DNA of 64,000 nucleotides from an uncultured eubacterium 1-6 (lineage in GTDB: Bacteria > Bacillota > Clostridia > Lachnospirales > Lachnospiraceae), in assembly GCA_903789595.1 (NCBI GenBank), contig CAIFEZ010000008.1:60227-124226 (forward strand), in the 5' to 3' direction. The position numbers and the translations under genes are program-made. This document shows, in pieces, positions 40,259 to 50,500 of the stretch; position 1 is the stretch's first letter, and every line of letters begins with the position of its first letter. The notes beneath the pieces were generated by a model. The model was not told where the DNA came from and did not search any database. It worked only from the letters and a program-made list of their open reading frames with translations.

Positions 40259-41179
40259 TCACTCTTTCAGCTCCTTCTTGTCATAGCCGTAATTTTTTAC
40301 AAGGATATCGCTTTCCCGCCAGTCCTTGCGCACCTTGACCCAGAGCTTCAGATTCACCTTCCCGTCGATCAGGCCCTCGATCTCCTGCCTCGCCTCGGTA
40401 CCGATCTTCTTCAGCATGGCGCCGTTTTTGCCGATAATGATTCCCTTATGGGACTCCCGCTCGCAGATAATCGTCGCCTCTATGTCGGTGATCGAACCGT
40501 CCGGACGTTCCCGCATCTTGTCGATGACGACGGCAATTCCATGCGGGATCTCTTCTCCGAGCGAACGAAGCGCCTTCTCACGGATCATTTCAGAAGCGAT
40601 CTGGCGCACCGGCTGATCGGTGATGGTGTCCTCGGAGAAAAAACGGGGGCCGTACGGCAGCACACGGAAAAGGCTGTCGATCAGGGTATCCAGGTTCGTG
40701 CTGTGAAGCGCCGACACACATACCATATCCTCAAAGCGCGTCACATTCCGGTACGCTTCCATGGTGCTCTGCACGACATCCTTTTTGACCTTGTCGATTT
40801 TATTGATAACCAGAATAATCGGAAGGCCGGACCGGTCGAGCATCTTTGCGATGTGCTGCTCCGCCGCTCCGATATAGTCGCCGGGCTCGATCAGCCACAT
40901 CACCGCGTCCACATTCTTCAGGGTGCTCTCCGCCGCGTACACCATGTACTCACCGAGCTTATTTTTCGCCTTGTGAATACCCGGCGTGTCGAGAAAAACA
41001 ATCTGTCCGCGGTCACTGTTATAGATCGTCTGGATCCGGTTCCGCGTCGTCTGCGGCTTCCGGGAGGTGATCGCGATCTTCTGCCCGATCAGATGGTTCA
41101 TCAGCGTGGATTTTCCCACATTCGGTCTGCCGATCAATGCCACAAATCCCGATTTCAGCTTTGCGCTGTCCTCTTCCAT
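40259..41179 (-). CDS. era: GTPase Era
   Basis: This 306-residue protein is an essential GTPase for 30S ribosome maturation. The G1 loop is GRPNVGKSTLMNHLIGQKI near residues 13-31, G3 is LDTPGIH near 60-66, and G4 is NKID near 122-125. The C-terminal KH domain carries IIIGKNGAMLKKIG near 247-260. ATG 41179 is preferred because the site AGGAAGG then has suitable spacing; the ATG at 41185 would sit directly on it. The gene lies 57 bases after the M16 peptidase stop, transcribed leftward in the order SseB-like, peptidase, era, recO. Confidence 0.95.
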   Translation of the reverse strand: MEEDSAKLKSGFVALIGRPNVGKSTLMNHLIGQKIAITSRKPQTTRNRIQTIYNSDRGQIVFLDTPGIHKAKNKLGEYMVYAAESTLKNVDAVMWLIEPGDYIGAAEQHIAKMLDRSGLPIILVINKIDKVKKDVVQSTMEAYRNVTRFEDMVCVSALHSTNLDTLIDSLFRVLPYGPRFFSEDTITDQPVRQIASEMIREKALRSLGEEIPHGIAVVIDKMRERPDGSITDIEATIICERESHKGIIIGKNGAMLKKIGTEARQEIEGLIDGKVNLKLWVKVRKDWRESDILVKNYGYDKKELKE

Positions 41180-41236
41180 AATCATTCCTTCCTGCCATCC
41201 TGTCCGAAATGGTCCGCTGCTGATATCCGCATGATA

Positions 41237-44158
41237 TCAGTCGAGATTTTCTGCCGTCTTGAATAAATCCTCATGCCGCTCTATCGCGCTCTCACTTCCG
41301 ATTACGCAGATGTTGTGGGCGGAAAGAATCGAAGCCGCCGGTCCCGCAAGGGCCCGGATATCCTCTGTCCCGGCATCGAGAATCTGATCCCGCTCCTCCT
41401 GGAAATCAGCCTCTGTAATGCCGGAGAACCAGCAGTTCAGCGCGAGACTTCCCTTTGCGGACGCCGTCATCGGAGTATCCAGCTCGCTGATCGTTCCGAT
41501 GATATACTTCGTCATCGTCCTCTCATCCGCTTCAAAGTTCTTCAGGTATTCCGGAAGCCCCGCATAGACATCCAGTGTGTTCTTCAGGTGCGGATCCCGG
41601 TAGGAGACAAGATAGCTGTCTCCGGAGCGCTTGAAGCTGCTCATGCAGCCATAGGCTCCGCCAAGAACCCGAAGCTGCATCCAGAGGTAGTCATAATTCA
41701 GAATCATACGCAAAATCCGGAACGTCCCGGTATAGGTATATCCGTCCTTCCGGTAATTTCCCGCCTGCGCGACATACTGTACCTGTCCGGATGTCTTGAA
41801 ACCCTCATTCTTCTGCTCCGGTTTCCACAAAAACTCGCCCTTCCTGCAGGGTTCTGTGTACAGATTTTCTCTAAGGGCGATGATGTTCTCCTCGATCCGT
41901 TCGAACCCATCTCCCTCGGAGGTCAGGCTTACCGTCAGATTTTCCGGACGGAAAACGATCTTCATCAGCTCCTCGAGCTTTCCGATCAGATCCTCTGCCC
42001 GCTCGTCAAAATGCTCATCGAGCGCCTTGATCAGACGGAGCTGAGCGATCCCGGTCGTCTCCTCCGTCCATGCCGTAAGCAGCGACTGATAGGAGAGCGC
42101 CCGCTTCGCGGCCGAAGCATGTCCCGCCGCGGGAATCGCCTGCTCCATTCCCGCCCGCGTACTGGCAATGATCTCGCGGAGACGCTTTTTGCTCCCGAGC
42201 TTCGACGTCTTCAGGATCTCCTGGATCATATCGAACACAAAGTTCCTCTCTCCGAAGAGATATTTGGCTCTGACGCCGAACATCCGATAACCCTTGGAAT
42301 CATCCGTTCCCTTCTCTGTCGGCAGAACCTGCAGCCCGAAATTGATGCCTCCGGTTCTCGCATTGATCTCATGGAAAAGCCGGCTGTATGAATAGTGCTC
42401 CGTATCTACAACTCCGAGCACGTTCTTCAGAATTCCGAGATAGGGTACCAGTTCATCCGGAACATCCGCCGTATCGAACAGAAGTGTCAGATAGCTGATG
42501 CCGTTTGTATCATAGCTGTGCCTGAGATATACGGTATCATTGACAACAATTTTCTCTGTGTCCAGCCGGACCGGCGTCTTCCGGTCAATATCGGACCGGG
42601 ACAGCATCGGAAGCTTCTTCAGTGCCTCTTCCGAATCCTCCGACTCCTGGTATTCCTTCAATGCCTTTGTGTCCGCTACAATCGCGTCGACCTCAGCGTC
42701 GGAAAGAGATGCTTTGTAGGCAGCGAGACGCTCAGCCGTCTCCTGCTCCACGCGCGCCGCCATGCCCTTTTCCGGCTTCAGCGTCACGACAGCGGCATGT
42801 GTATTCGACAGAAGATATCTGCGGATCAGATCTTCGAAGTATCCGGTGCCGTTTTTCTTCTTAAGGTCCTCAAACACATCCAGTTCCTTCAGGTAGGCAA
42901 ACGGCCTGTTCTCATCATAAAGCCAGCTGTCGAAAAGATCGATGCCGTAGATCAGTCCCTTGGGGAACTGGGCATAATCCGCCTCACGGAAACGGAATTC
43001 GAAATAATTGATGCCAGACGCAACCGCCATCTGATCGATTCCTTTTTCCGCAAGCTCTTCCAGCGTGCCGCGGATGATGGAAAGGAACCGTTCCTTGTCC
43101 TTCTCATTGGCACTCTTCGCAATCACCGAAAAAACCGGCTGAAGGATGCCGTCGTTATACGCGCCCTCGATATCCTTGCCGATCCCGGCATCCAGCAGTG
43201 CCTGCTTCACCGGTGCCCCCGGCGCGTCCAGAAGGACATACTCCAGCACGGAAAACGCGATATTCAGTCTGACATCCGCGTAATCCCCCACGACCGCATT
43301 CCAGGAAAGGTAGGTGTTGTTCTCCTCCGGCTCATTGTCCAGAATCGGATAGCTCTGCGTAATATCCTTCGGCTCCGCGAATGCTTTCTGCATCGGAATC
43401 GCGGAATCCACAGGAGCCTTCTCGAAATGGCTCAGGTACTCCCGGTCAAGCCACTCCAGCTTCTCCTCCATGTTCATATTTCCATACAGATAGATATAGC
43501 AGTTGGACGGGTGGTAATATTTCCGGTGAAAATCTAGGAACTCCTCATAGGTAAGCTCGGGGATCACCGCCGGATCTCCGCCGGACTCCACGCCATAAGG
43601 GGTGTCCGGAAAGAGCGTATGGAAAACAGTGCGGTCCAGAACCTCGTCCGCGGAGGAGAAGGCTCCTTTCATCTCGTTGTAAACCACACCGTTATAGGTA
43701 AGCGGATTCTCCCGGCTCTCCATCTCATAGTGCCAGCCCTCCTGCCGGAAAATCTTCTCATTCCGGTAGATATTCGGGTAGAAGACGGCATCCAGATACA
43801 CATCCATCAGATTCTGGAAATCCGTGTCGTTGCAGCTTGCTACCGGGAACATCGTCTTGTCCGGATAAGTCATCGCATTCAAAAAGGTATTCAAAGATCC
43901 CTTGACCAGTTCCACAAAGGGATCCTTCAGCGGAAATTTTCTGGATCCGCAGAGAACGGTATGCTCGATGATATGGGCGACTCCGGTTGAATTCTTCGGA
44001 GGCGTCCGAAAAGCAATGTTGAACACCTTGTTCTCATCATCATTAGAGAGAAGAGCAATGCGCGCCCCGCTCTTTCTGTGCCGCAGAAGCTTTCCCTCAG
44101 CTCTGACATCCTTGATATACTCTTCACTGATCAGTTCATATGCATCTGTAATTTCCAA
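41237..44158 (-). CDS. M16C peptidase (presequence protease-like)
   Basis: This is a 973-residue zinc metallopeptidase of the insulinase superfamily. The inverted zinc motif HIIEH is at residues 61-65 (GVAHIIEHTVLCGSRKFPLK), with the downstream glutamate and DPFVELVKGSLNTFLNAMTY typical of PreP-type enzymes. Three further domains of the family fill the rest (KQALLDAGIGKDIEGAYND near 318-336, YGCMSSFKRSGDSYLVSYRD near 845-864). No signal peptide is visible, so it is probably cytosolic and degrades peptides. Between it and the next upstream gene lies a 38-base minisatellite. Confidence 0.93.
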   Translation of the reverse strand: MEITDAYELISEEYIKDVRAEGKLLRHRKSGARIALLSNDDENKVFNIAFRTPPKNSTGVAHIIEHTVLCGSRKFPLKDPFVELVKGSLNTFLNAMTYPDKTMFPVASCNDTDFQNLMDVYLDAVFYPNIYRNEKIFRQEGWHYEMESRENPLTYNGVVYNEMKGAFSSADEVLDRTVFHTLFPDTPYGVESGGDPAVIPELTYEEFLDFHRKYYHPSNCYIYLYGNMNMEEKLEWLDREYLSHFEKAPVDSAIPMQKAFAEPKDITQSYPILDNEPEENNTYLSWNAVVGDYADVRLNIAFSVLEYVLLDAPGAPVKQALLDAGIGKDIEGAYNDGILQPVFSVIAKSANEKDKERFLSIIRGTLEELAEKGIDQMAVASGINYFEFRFREADYAQFPKGLIYGIDLFDSWLYDENRPFAYLKELDVFEDLKKKNGTGYFEDLIRRYLLSNTHAAVVTLKPEKGMAARVEQETAERLAAYKASLSDAEVDAIVADTKALKEYQESEDSEEALKKLPMLSRSDIDRKTPVRLDTEKIVVNDTVYLRHSYDTNGISYLTLLFDTADVPDELVPYLGILKNVLGVVDTEHYSYSRLFHEINARTGGINFGLQVLPTEKGTDDSKGYRMFGVRAKYLFGERNFVFDMIQEILKTSKLGSKKRLREIIASTRAGMEQAIPAAGHASAAKRALSYQSLLTAWTEETTGIAQLRLIKALDEHFDERAEDLIGKLEELMKIVFRPENLTVSLTSEGDGFERIEENIIALRENLYTEPCRKGEFLWKPEQKNEGFKTSGQVQYVAQAGNYRKDGYTYTGTFRILRMILNYDYLWMQLRVLGGAYGCMSSFKRSGDSYLVSYRDPHLKNTLDVYAGLPEYLKNFEADERTMTKYIIGTISELDTPMTASAKGSLALNCWFSGITEADFQEERDQILDAGTEDIRALAGPAASILSAHNICVIGSESAIERHEDLFKTAENLD

Positions 44159-44186
44159 TCCAAGGTCCCCTTCCGTTATTTTTCCG

Positions 44187-44414
44187 AACTTATCCTATGC
44201 TCTTGCTTTCCGATTCTCTTGCTGATCTTATCCTATGCTCTTGCTTTCCGATCCTCTTGCTGATCTTATCCTATGCTCTTACTTTGCGATTCTATTTCTG
44301 AACTTTTCCTATGCTTTTGCTCTTCGTTTTTCTTTCCGGATTTATCTTATTATCTTAAGGTCTTACTCTCCGGCTTTTTTACGGGCTTATCTCAAGCTCT
44401 TACTCTCCGGTTTT
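44187..44414. repeat. 38-base minisatellite between SseB-like and M16 genes
   Basis: TATCCTATGCTC-type units start at 44191, 44229, 44267, 44305 and 44343, exactly 38 bases apart. The first three are nearly identical and the later ones decay. After a seven-base offset a further unit at 44388 runs into the last codons of the SseB-like gene. On the minus strand the units read as runs of GAAAGCAAGAGCATAGGATA. The array fills the whole gap between the two genes. Confidence 0.85.
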
Positions 44415-45230
44415 CTCCCCGTAGCGGTCCGCCATCTGCTTCAGCTGATCGCCAGTAAGCACGAGATTGAAACCTGCCGGGTTAAATACAAATCCCTCGG
44501 ATTCCTTCACCAGAAAATTATGAATCCGGTCATAGGTGATCGGTGTAAGCTCCAGCTTCACACCCTTGTTCCGCTGGTTAAATTTCTGAACCTCACCGAA
44601 ATCCGTGTAGATCGGCTGGAACGTCTTCCCCGCCTTTGTCTTGACAAGCGGCACCTTCACCTTCTGATTCTTATCCTTCGGGTCCCACTTTCCCTCGATT
44701 TCACTGACATCGAACGAAATGATGAAACGGGATCGAAGCAGATTGTGTGCCATCTCCTCCTCAAGGTCATGAAGATGCTTCTTCTCCTCCTGATTCCGCT
44801 CGATCGGCCTGGTCAGCTCCTGCATAAAATACAGCGCTGTCAGCTGAAGCTCCGGGTTTGCCCTCGGAATCTTATCATTCCGAAGCGTTTCAATATCCGG
44901 CCGCTCCACAAGATCCGAAAGCTGTATGCGGATCGGTGCGCCCTCCTCCTGATACATCACGGCATTGACGCCGTACAGGTAAAGCGTCCGCAGAAACGGA
45001 AGGATCATGCCGCGCTCCACCTTCACCGCCTGCAGCAGATATTTGTCCAGTGTGTAGGGATGCGCAAAGGTCTGCGTCATTTCCTTCGTGGTAAAAATAT
45101 AGATCTGATCATCGAACGTCTCGGGATCACACTCCACAAACGGACAATGTGTAAGCCCCGAATACAGGACGTAGATGCACTCATTCTTCTCAATTTTCTT
45201 CAACATAAAACTCTTATCAATGATCGCCAT
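44400..45230 (-). CDS. SseB-family protein
   Basis: This is a 276-residue soluble protein. The C-terminal part matches the SseB N-terminal domain: FQPIYTDFGEVQKFNQRNKG near 203-222 and EGFVFNPAGFNLVLTGDQLK near 247-266. The N-terminal 190 residues are less familiar and contain CIYVLYSGLTHCPFVECDPE and a helical charged segment (KKHLHDLEEEMAHNLLRS). SseB proteins are linked to serine sensitivity or to secretion systems depending on species; in Firmicutes the role is unclear. Its last codons lie in the minisatellite. Confidence 0.8.
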   Translation of the reverse strand: MAIIDKSFMLKKIEKNECIYVLYSGLTHCPFVECDPETFDDQIYIFTTKEMTQTFAHPYTLDKYLLQAVKVERGMILPFLRTLYLYGVNAVMYQEEGAPIRIQLSDLVERPDIETLRNDKIPRANPELQLTALYFMQELTRPIERNQEEKKHLHDLEEEMAHNLLRSRFIISFDVSEIEGKWDPKDKNQKVKVPLVKTKAGKTFQPIYTDFGEVQKFNQRNKGVKLELTPITYDRIHNFLVKESEGFVFNPAGFNLVLTGDQLKQMADRYGEKTGE

Positions 45231-45403
45231 GTCTGTTCCTTACCGCACAGCCTTCCTGTGCCTGAATCATTCATTAATATAGTAACAATATAGTAACATC
45301 CCCTTCGGGACTGAGATTTTCATCACCGCAAACCGCCACTCATTCGCATTCTCGCGGCACTATCGCCCCTCTTCACGCTCGCCCAGAGACGCGCCAATAA
45401 GTC

Positions 45404-45506
45404 GTAACTGTTCACACACAACTGACAAGGCAAGGATAAGCGCACCTTTGCCTGAGCATTACTGGCTGTGAAATTCCTGCCTTTCAGATATCACGTGAAC
45501 AGTAAC
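45404..45506. repeat. Intergenic MITE-like repeat, short form
   Basis: Ends GTAACTGTTCAC and GTGAACAGTAAC are inverted repeats with one mismatch. The inside carries CTGACAAGGCAAGGAT and CACCTTTGCCTGAGCATTACTGGCTG, which recur at 45643 and 55423 (longer stretches abbreviated). It has no coding capacity. Confidence 0.75.
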
Positions 45507-45642
45507 AATAAGTTATTGACCCACGTACGCACGCGGCGCGATGTGGGTCAGGAATTTTGACACTGTAATCATACTATATCATATTGTAAATCCCCGCGCA
45601 ACGAACCGAAATCCCTGCCATTCAAATATGCCGCAGCCAAAG

Positions 45643-45972
45643 TTATCTGTTCACGCATAACTCATCTGGCAGAGATTTCACAGCACCTTTGCCTAAGCAT
45701 TGCTGGCTGTTAAAAGTTTTATCCGTAAACCCCTCATGGAATGAACAGCGAGGACTTTGCGATGAGCACTTAGCGGGCGCTTGCGGCCGCTTACGTGCGA
45801 CGCATACAAATCCCTTGGCGAATGAAATGAGCCTAGTAGATTTGCAGTTTGACGAAGGCGCTCGCGCCTGAGGAGTTCCGCAGCTTCTATAAAAAGGATA
45901 AAACTTTGTTACAGCCAGTTTGCGAATGGCAGCAGGGCTGTGAAATTTCTGCCTTTCAGAAATCGCGTGAAC
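45643..45972. repeat. Intergenic MITE-like repeat, long form
   Basis: It begins TCTGTTCACGC and ends GCGTGAACA. The left and right thirds match the element at 55423-55669, for example CACAGCACCTTTGCC and GAGTTCCGCAGCTTC. The middle has about 100 extra bases (from GCGATGAGCACTTAGCG to GTAGATTTGCAG) that the other copy lacks. Confidence 0.75.
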
Positions 45973-46000
45973 ACCCGAGACCTTTTTCCATCCTCAACTG

Positions 46001-46006
46001 TATAAT
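46001..46006 (+). promoter_or_regulatory. Possible -10 box of the sigma-factor gene
   Basis: TATAAT stands 37 bases before the ATG at 46043, followed by AGAAAGGAG. The -35 region (near 45978) overlaps the right edge of the MITE-like repeat and is poor. The factor may act on its own promoter instead. Confidence 0.4.
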
Positions 46007-46042
46007 AGGTGAAGGATCCTTCAGAAAGGAGCATGAAACCCA

Positions 46043-46576
46043 ATGAGACTGACTCCAGAATATCTCGTCCGCGAGTACCAGGAGCGCATCTACCGGACCG
46101 CATTCAGCATCTGCGGCAACCGCCAGGACGCAGAAGACGTTGTGCAGAACACTTTTCTCAAATACATACAGTCTTCCCGTGAATTCGAGAGCGAGGAGCA
46201 TATAAAAGCATGGCTGATCCGTACGGCGGTAAACCTTTCCAAGAATATGGTAACCGCCTTCTGGCACAGAAACAAGGTGCCGCTTGAGGACTATCTCGAG
46301 ACTGTTCCCTTCGAAAGTCCGGGCGACGCGGGTCTGATCGAAGCGGTACTCGCACTTCCCGTGAACTACCGGATCGTCATTCATCTGTATTATTATGAGG
46401 AATATTCCATCAGAGACATCAGCCGGATCCTCCGCATTTCAGAAAGCGCCGTAAAAAACAGACTTCTGAGAGGGCGCCGTCGGCTGAAGGAAAGTCTTGA
46501 CGAGTCCGCTGATGACAGGGAGACGGAATGGCTGCCCGCCACAGCTCTGCCGTCTGATAAAACCAAAAGTATATGA
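46043..46576 (+). CDS. ECF-type RNA polymerase sigma factor
   Basis: This is a 177-residue extracytoplasmic-function sigma factor. Region 2 is YQERIYRTAFSICGNRQDAE near residues 12-31 followed by DVVQNTFLKYI. Region 4 is IRDISRILRISESAVKNRLL near 128-147 followed by RGRRRLKE. Both core regions are intact. The next gene overlaps it or follows after 14 bases and encodes a single-pass membrane protein, the usual place for an anti-sigma factor. The inducing signal is unknown. Confidence 0.93.
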   Translation: MRLTPEYLVREYQERIYRTAFSICGNRQDAEDVVQNTFLKYIQSSREFESEEHIKAWLIRTAVNLSKNMVTAFWHRNKVPLEDYLETVPFESPGDAGLIEAVLALPVNYRIVIHLYYYEEYSIRDISRILRISESAVKNRLLRGRRRLKESLDESADDRETEWLPATALPSDKTKSI

Positions 46577-46590
46577 AAGGAGCAACTGCC

Positions 46591-47190
46591 ATGACAGAAA
46601 AAGAACGTTATCAGAGAGCTTTCTCTATGTTGCATACTTCAGACAGCTTTCAGGTGGATCTTAATGGAACAGAAACCCCATCCGCAAGACACGCAAGACA
46701 TTTTCGCGCCGCCGTGAGCGCCGCGTGTGCGGTCCTTGTGCTGACGATCGGCGGAACAAGCGTTTACGCCGCTGATGTCGGGGGCATTCAGCGGAAGGTC
46801 CAGATCTGGATGAACGGAGATCTGACAGACGCGGTTCTGTCCGTGGATGACGGAAGCGGAACCTACTCGATAAAGGATGCATCCGGAAACCTTGTCAGCG
46901 GAGGCGGGGGCATCGCCATGGATGCGGACGGATCTGAACGCGCACTGACCTCTTCAGAGATATCGGATCATCTGGAAAATCAGGTCACAACGGATACGAT
47001 CGGCGGCCGTCTGTACCTCTTCTACAAGGATCAGAAAATCGACATCACCGACCAGTTCGGAGAGGACGAATACTGTTATCTCACGCTGAAGAACGAAAAG
47101 GAAACGCTTTATGTCACCGCCAAAAAGGACGGCGGCGTCGCATACAGCAAAAACCGCTATCTGATTCCGGGAAAGGATTTCGATGTTTGA
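46591..47190 (+). CDS. Probable anti-sigma/membrane-anchored partner
   Basis: This is a 199-residue protein with a cytoplasmic N-terminus of about 40 residues (TEKERYQRAFSMLHTSDSFQ). One membrane segment (AAVSAACAVLVLTIGGTSVY) ends in an Ala-Ala-Asp site, and an outer domain follows with a glycine-rich loop and beta structure (GGRLYLFYKDQKIDITDQFG). It is coupled to the sigma gene. ATG 46591 with AAAGGAG eight bases upstream is chosen; an ATG at 46573 overlaps the sigma stop. No known anti-sigma zinc motif is present, so the role rests on context. Confidence 0.72.
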   Translation: MTEKERYQRAFSMLHTSDSFQVDLNGTETPSARHARHFRAAVSAACAVLVLTIGGTSVYAADVGGIQRKVQIWMNGDLTDAVLSVDDGSGTYSIKDASGNLVSGGGGIAMDADGSERALTSSEISDHLENQVTTDTIGGRLYLFYKDQKIDITDQFGEDEYCYLTLKNEKETLYVTAKKDGGVAYSKNRYLIPGKDFDV

Positions 47191-47280
47191 AAGACAGCAC
47201 AAACGCCGAATTACTGAAATAACGATGATGCGAGCGCTGAAGCAATGAAGGCCGCGTCGCACAAACAGCAATCCTGATAG

Positions 47281-47317
47281 AAAAGAAAAAACCCGGGGCA
47301 GATTTCTCTGCGCCGGG
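47281..47317 (-). terminator. Probable terminator for nifJ
   Basis: CCCGGGGCAGA (47292-47302) pairs with TCTGCGCCGGG (47307-47317) with one mismatch around TTTC. On the minus strand TTTTTTCTTTT follows. It lies about 195 bases after the nifJ stop. Confidence 0.7.
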
Positions 47318-47461
47318 CGTATAACACGTTTGAACTCTATATCCGACCGGATCTGAGATCCGGAAGCAGGGCCGCGGCCACAGCCGGGTCCTTCATTCAT
47401 TTACGCGAACAGTGAGCCGCAGCCGAATGCGAAGTATTCGTGTGCGGCGAGCGTCGCGATA

Positions 47462-47496
47462 GCGAGATAAAACTCGCGCAGCGTGTTTTATCTCGC
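47462..47496. repeat. Perfect 12-base inverted repeat after nifJ
   Basis: GCGAGATAAAAC (47462-47473) pairs with GTTTTATCTCGC (47485-47496) around an 11-base GC-rich loop. It starts 14 bases beyond the nifJ stop and has no T-tract, so it may protect the messenger end rather than terminate. Confidence 0.6.
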
Positions 47497-47510
47497 ATTT
47501 ATCCGAAAAT

Positions 47511-50500
47511 TTACTGCTCTTCCGGTCCGTACAGCTTGATGAGCTTGTTGAGATATGTATATCTCTCAGCAGACTCCTCTTTCTGCTTGCTCTGCAGTCT
47601 CTCAGCCTTCGCCGGGTTCGCACGCTTCAGAGAATTGTAACGTACCTCGCCGTCCAGGAAGTCCTGATAAATGTCTGTCTGCGGAGCCTTGGAATCCAGA
47701 GTAAATGCAGGCTTGTCTGTTCCAACCAGTGCCGGGTTGTAACGGAACAGATGCCAGTATCCGGACTTAACCGCAAGCTCTTCCTCGGTCATTACCTTGC
47801 CCATACCCTTGCGGATACCGTGGTTGATACACGGAGCGTAAGCAATGATCAGAGAAGGTCCGTCATAAGCCTCAGCCTCGCTGATGGCCTTGACAGCCTG
47901 ATTGTAATCCGCACCCATAGCGATCTGTGCTACATATACATAGCCGTAGGACATAGCGATGGAAGCAAGGTCTTTCTTCTTGGTTTCCTTACCGCCTGCA
48001 GCGAACTGAGCAACAGCTCCGGTAGGTGTAGCCTTGGAAGACTGTCCGCCGGTATTGGAGTATACCTCGGTATCGATAACCAGAACATTGATATCCTTGT
48101 CGGAAGCGATGACATGATCCAGTCCGCCGAATCCGATATCATAGCCCCAGCCGTCTCCTCCGAATACCCAGTTGGACTTCTTCGCCAGGAACTGTTTGTT
48201 GTCCTTGATGAACGCAGCCTCTTCTGTGGTATTGCCTTCGATTGCGGCAAGCAGCTTGTCGGTTGCGACTCTGTTCTCAGCGCCGTTCTTCATGGTGTCG
48301 AGCCATGCCTGTCCGGCCTCCTTGACAGAAGCATCCTTCTCCATAAGAGCCTCAACCTTTGTCTTCAGCTCATCACGGATCGCCTTCTGACCAAGCAGCA
48401 TACCATAGCCGAACTCAGCGGCATCCTCGAACAGGGAGTTGGACCATGCCGGTCCTCTGCCGTTCTGATCTACCGTGTACGGTGTGGACGGTGAAGAGTT
48501 TGCCCAGATGGAAGAACATCCGGTTGCGTTTCCGATCTGCATTCTGCTTCCGAACAGCTGCGTGATCAGCTTTACGTACGGAGTCTCGCCGCAGCCTGCG
48601 CATGCGCCGGAGAACTCGAGCAGCGGTTTCTTGAACTGGCTTCCCTTTACGGAAGTGATCTTGAACTTGTCGATCACATCCTGCTTCTCCGGAAGCTTAA
48701 CCGCATAATCGAAGCCCTTCTGCTGATCCATAGCGTCAGCGATCGGTGTCATGGTAAGAGCCTTCTCACCCTTCTTGCCCGGGCAAACGTTCGCGCAGGA
48801 TCCGCAGCCTGTGCAGTCCATGGTAGAAATCTGAATGCCGAACTTGTAGGACGGCATACCGGTCATCGGGATGCTCTTGAAGCCTTCTGGTGCGGCAGCA
48901 ACCTCTGCGTCTGTCATAGCGAACGGACGGATAACCGCGTGCGGGCAGACATAAGAACATCTGTTACACTGGATACAGTTGTCGCTGTTCCAAACCGGAA
49001 CATTTACAGCGATACCGCGCTTCTCGTATGCGGCTGTGCCGGACGGGGTCTCGCCGTTTGCATACTTGAGGACATCGGAAACCTTCAGGTTGTTGCCTTC
49101 CTGAGAGGAAACAGCCAGCTGAATGTTGTTGACGAAATCAACGGCATCCTTGCGGCCCTCGGAAACCTTCTTGAACTCAAGGCCCTCGTCCTCGCAGTCA
49201 GCCCAGCTTGCAGGTACCTCTACCTGAACGGCTCTGTCTGCGCCGGCATCGATCGCGGCCCAGTTCTTCTTGACGATATCATCGCCCTTGCGGCCGTAGG
49301 TAGCCTTTGCCGCAGCCTTCATCAGCTCGATTGCCTTCTCCTCCGGGATGATTCCTGTCAGCTTGAAGAATGCGGACTGAAGAATGGTGTTGATACGGGT
49401 CGGTCCCATGCCTACCTCGATACCGGTCTTCACACCGTCGATGACATAGAACTTAATGTGATGCTTTGCAATATAAGCCTTCACCTGTCCCGGAAGATGC
49501 TTCTCCAGCTCTTCTCCGGTCCACGGGCAGTTCAGCAGGAAGGTTCCGCCGTCTACAAGCTCCTGAACCATGTTGAACTTGGTGATATAGGAAGGATTAT
49601 GGCAGGCAACAAAGTTTGCTCTGTGAATCAGGTAAGTGGATTTGATCGGTTTCTTACCGAAACGCAGGTGAGACATTGTAACGCCGCCGGACTTCTTGGA
49701 ATCATAATCGAAGTATGCCTGTGCGTACATGTCTGTGTTGTCGCCGATGATCTTGATGGAGTTCTTGTTCGCACCTACGGTACCGTCGGCTCCAAGTCCC
49801 CAGAACTTGCAGTTTACTGTGCCTTCCGGAGTCGTAACAAGCGGCTCGCCAACCGGCAGAGACAGATTCGTAACATCATCGACGATATCGATGGTGAATC
49901 TCTCCTTCGTCTCGTTGTCGAATACAGCAACGATCTGCTCCGGAGTGGTATCCTTGGATCCGAGTCCGTAACGTCCGCCGAAGATCTTGATTCCGTCGAA
50001 CTTGCTTCCGCGGAGTGCCTCAACGACATCCAGGAACAGCGGCTCGCCGATGGAACCCGGCTCCTTGGTACGGTCGAGTACGGAAACCTTCTTAACAGTA
50101 TCCGGGATTGCGTCAATCAGTGCCTGTCTGGAGAACGGTCTGTACAGACGTACCTTTACAACGCCGACCTTGCGGCCCTGAGCCATCAGATAATCAATGG
50201 TCTCCTCGATACAGTCACATACAGAACCCATAGCTACGATAACCTGCTCTGCATCCGGTGCGCCATAGTAGTTGAACAGCTTGTAGTCTGTTCCGATCTT
50301 GGCGTTTACCATGTCCATGTACTTCTGAACGATACCGGGCATTGCATCATACAGGCTGTTGCAGGCCTCACGGGTCTGGAAGAAGATATCCGGGTTCTGG
50401 GCGGACCCCATTTCCTTCGGATTCTCCGGGTTCAGAGCCTTTGCCTTGAATGCCTTCAGGGCCTCGATATCGATCATGTCTCTCAGATCCTCATAATCCC

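Larger units (their letters stand above)
45231..46042. other. 812-base gap holding two MITE-like repeats
   Basis: Most of this gap is repeat: a 103-base element (45404-45506) and a 330-base element (45643-45972). A short tandem duplication (AATATAGTAAC, 45276-45286 and 45287-45297) lies near the SseB gene start. The last 70 bases hold the sigma-factor promoter region. I see no supported protein gene. Confidence 0.7.
47191..47510. other. 320-base gap with two hairpins between the anti-sigma and nifJ genes
   Basis: It holds a terminator-like stem at 47281-47317 and a perfect 12-base inverted repeat at 47462-47496. The rest (47330-47460) has no supported gene; a TTACGCGAACAGT fragment at 47401-47413 resembles one end of the MITE-like repeats. 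Confidence 0.55.

Noticed and set aside
40112..43537. Several long plus-strand frames opposite era and the M16 peptidase
   Set aside because: The minus-strand genes carry full catalytic motifs; the plus frames have none and no start signals.
44191..44400. CRISPR array
   Set aside because: The 38-base units are directly adjacent with no unique spacers, and no cas genes are present.
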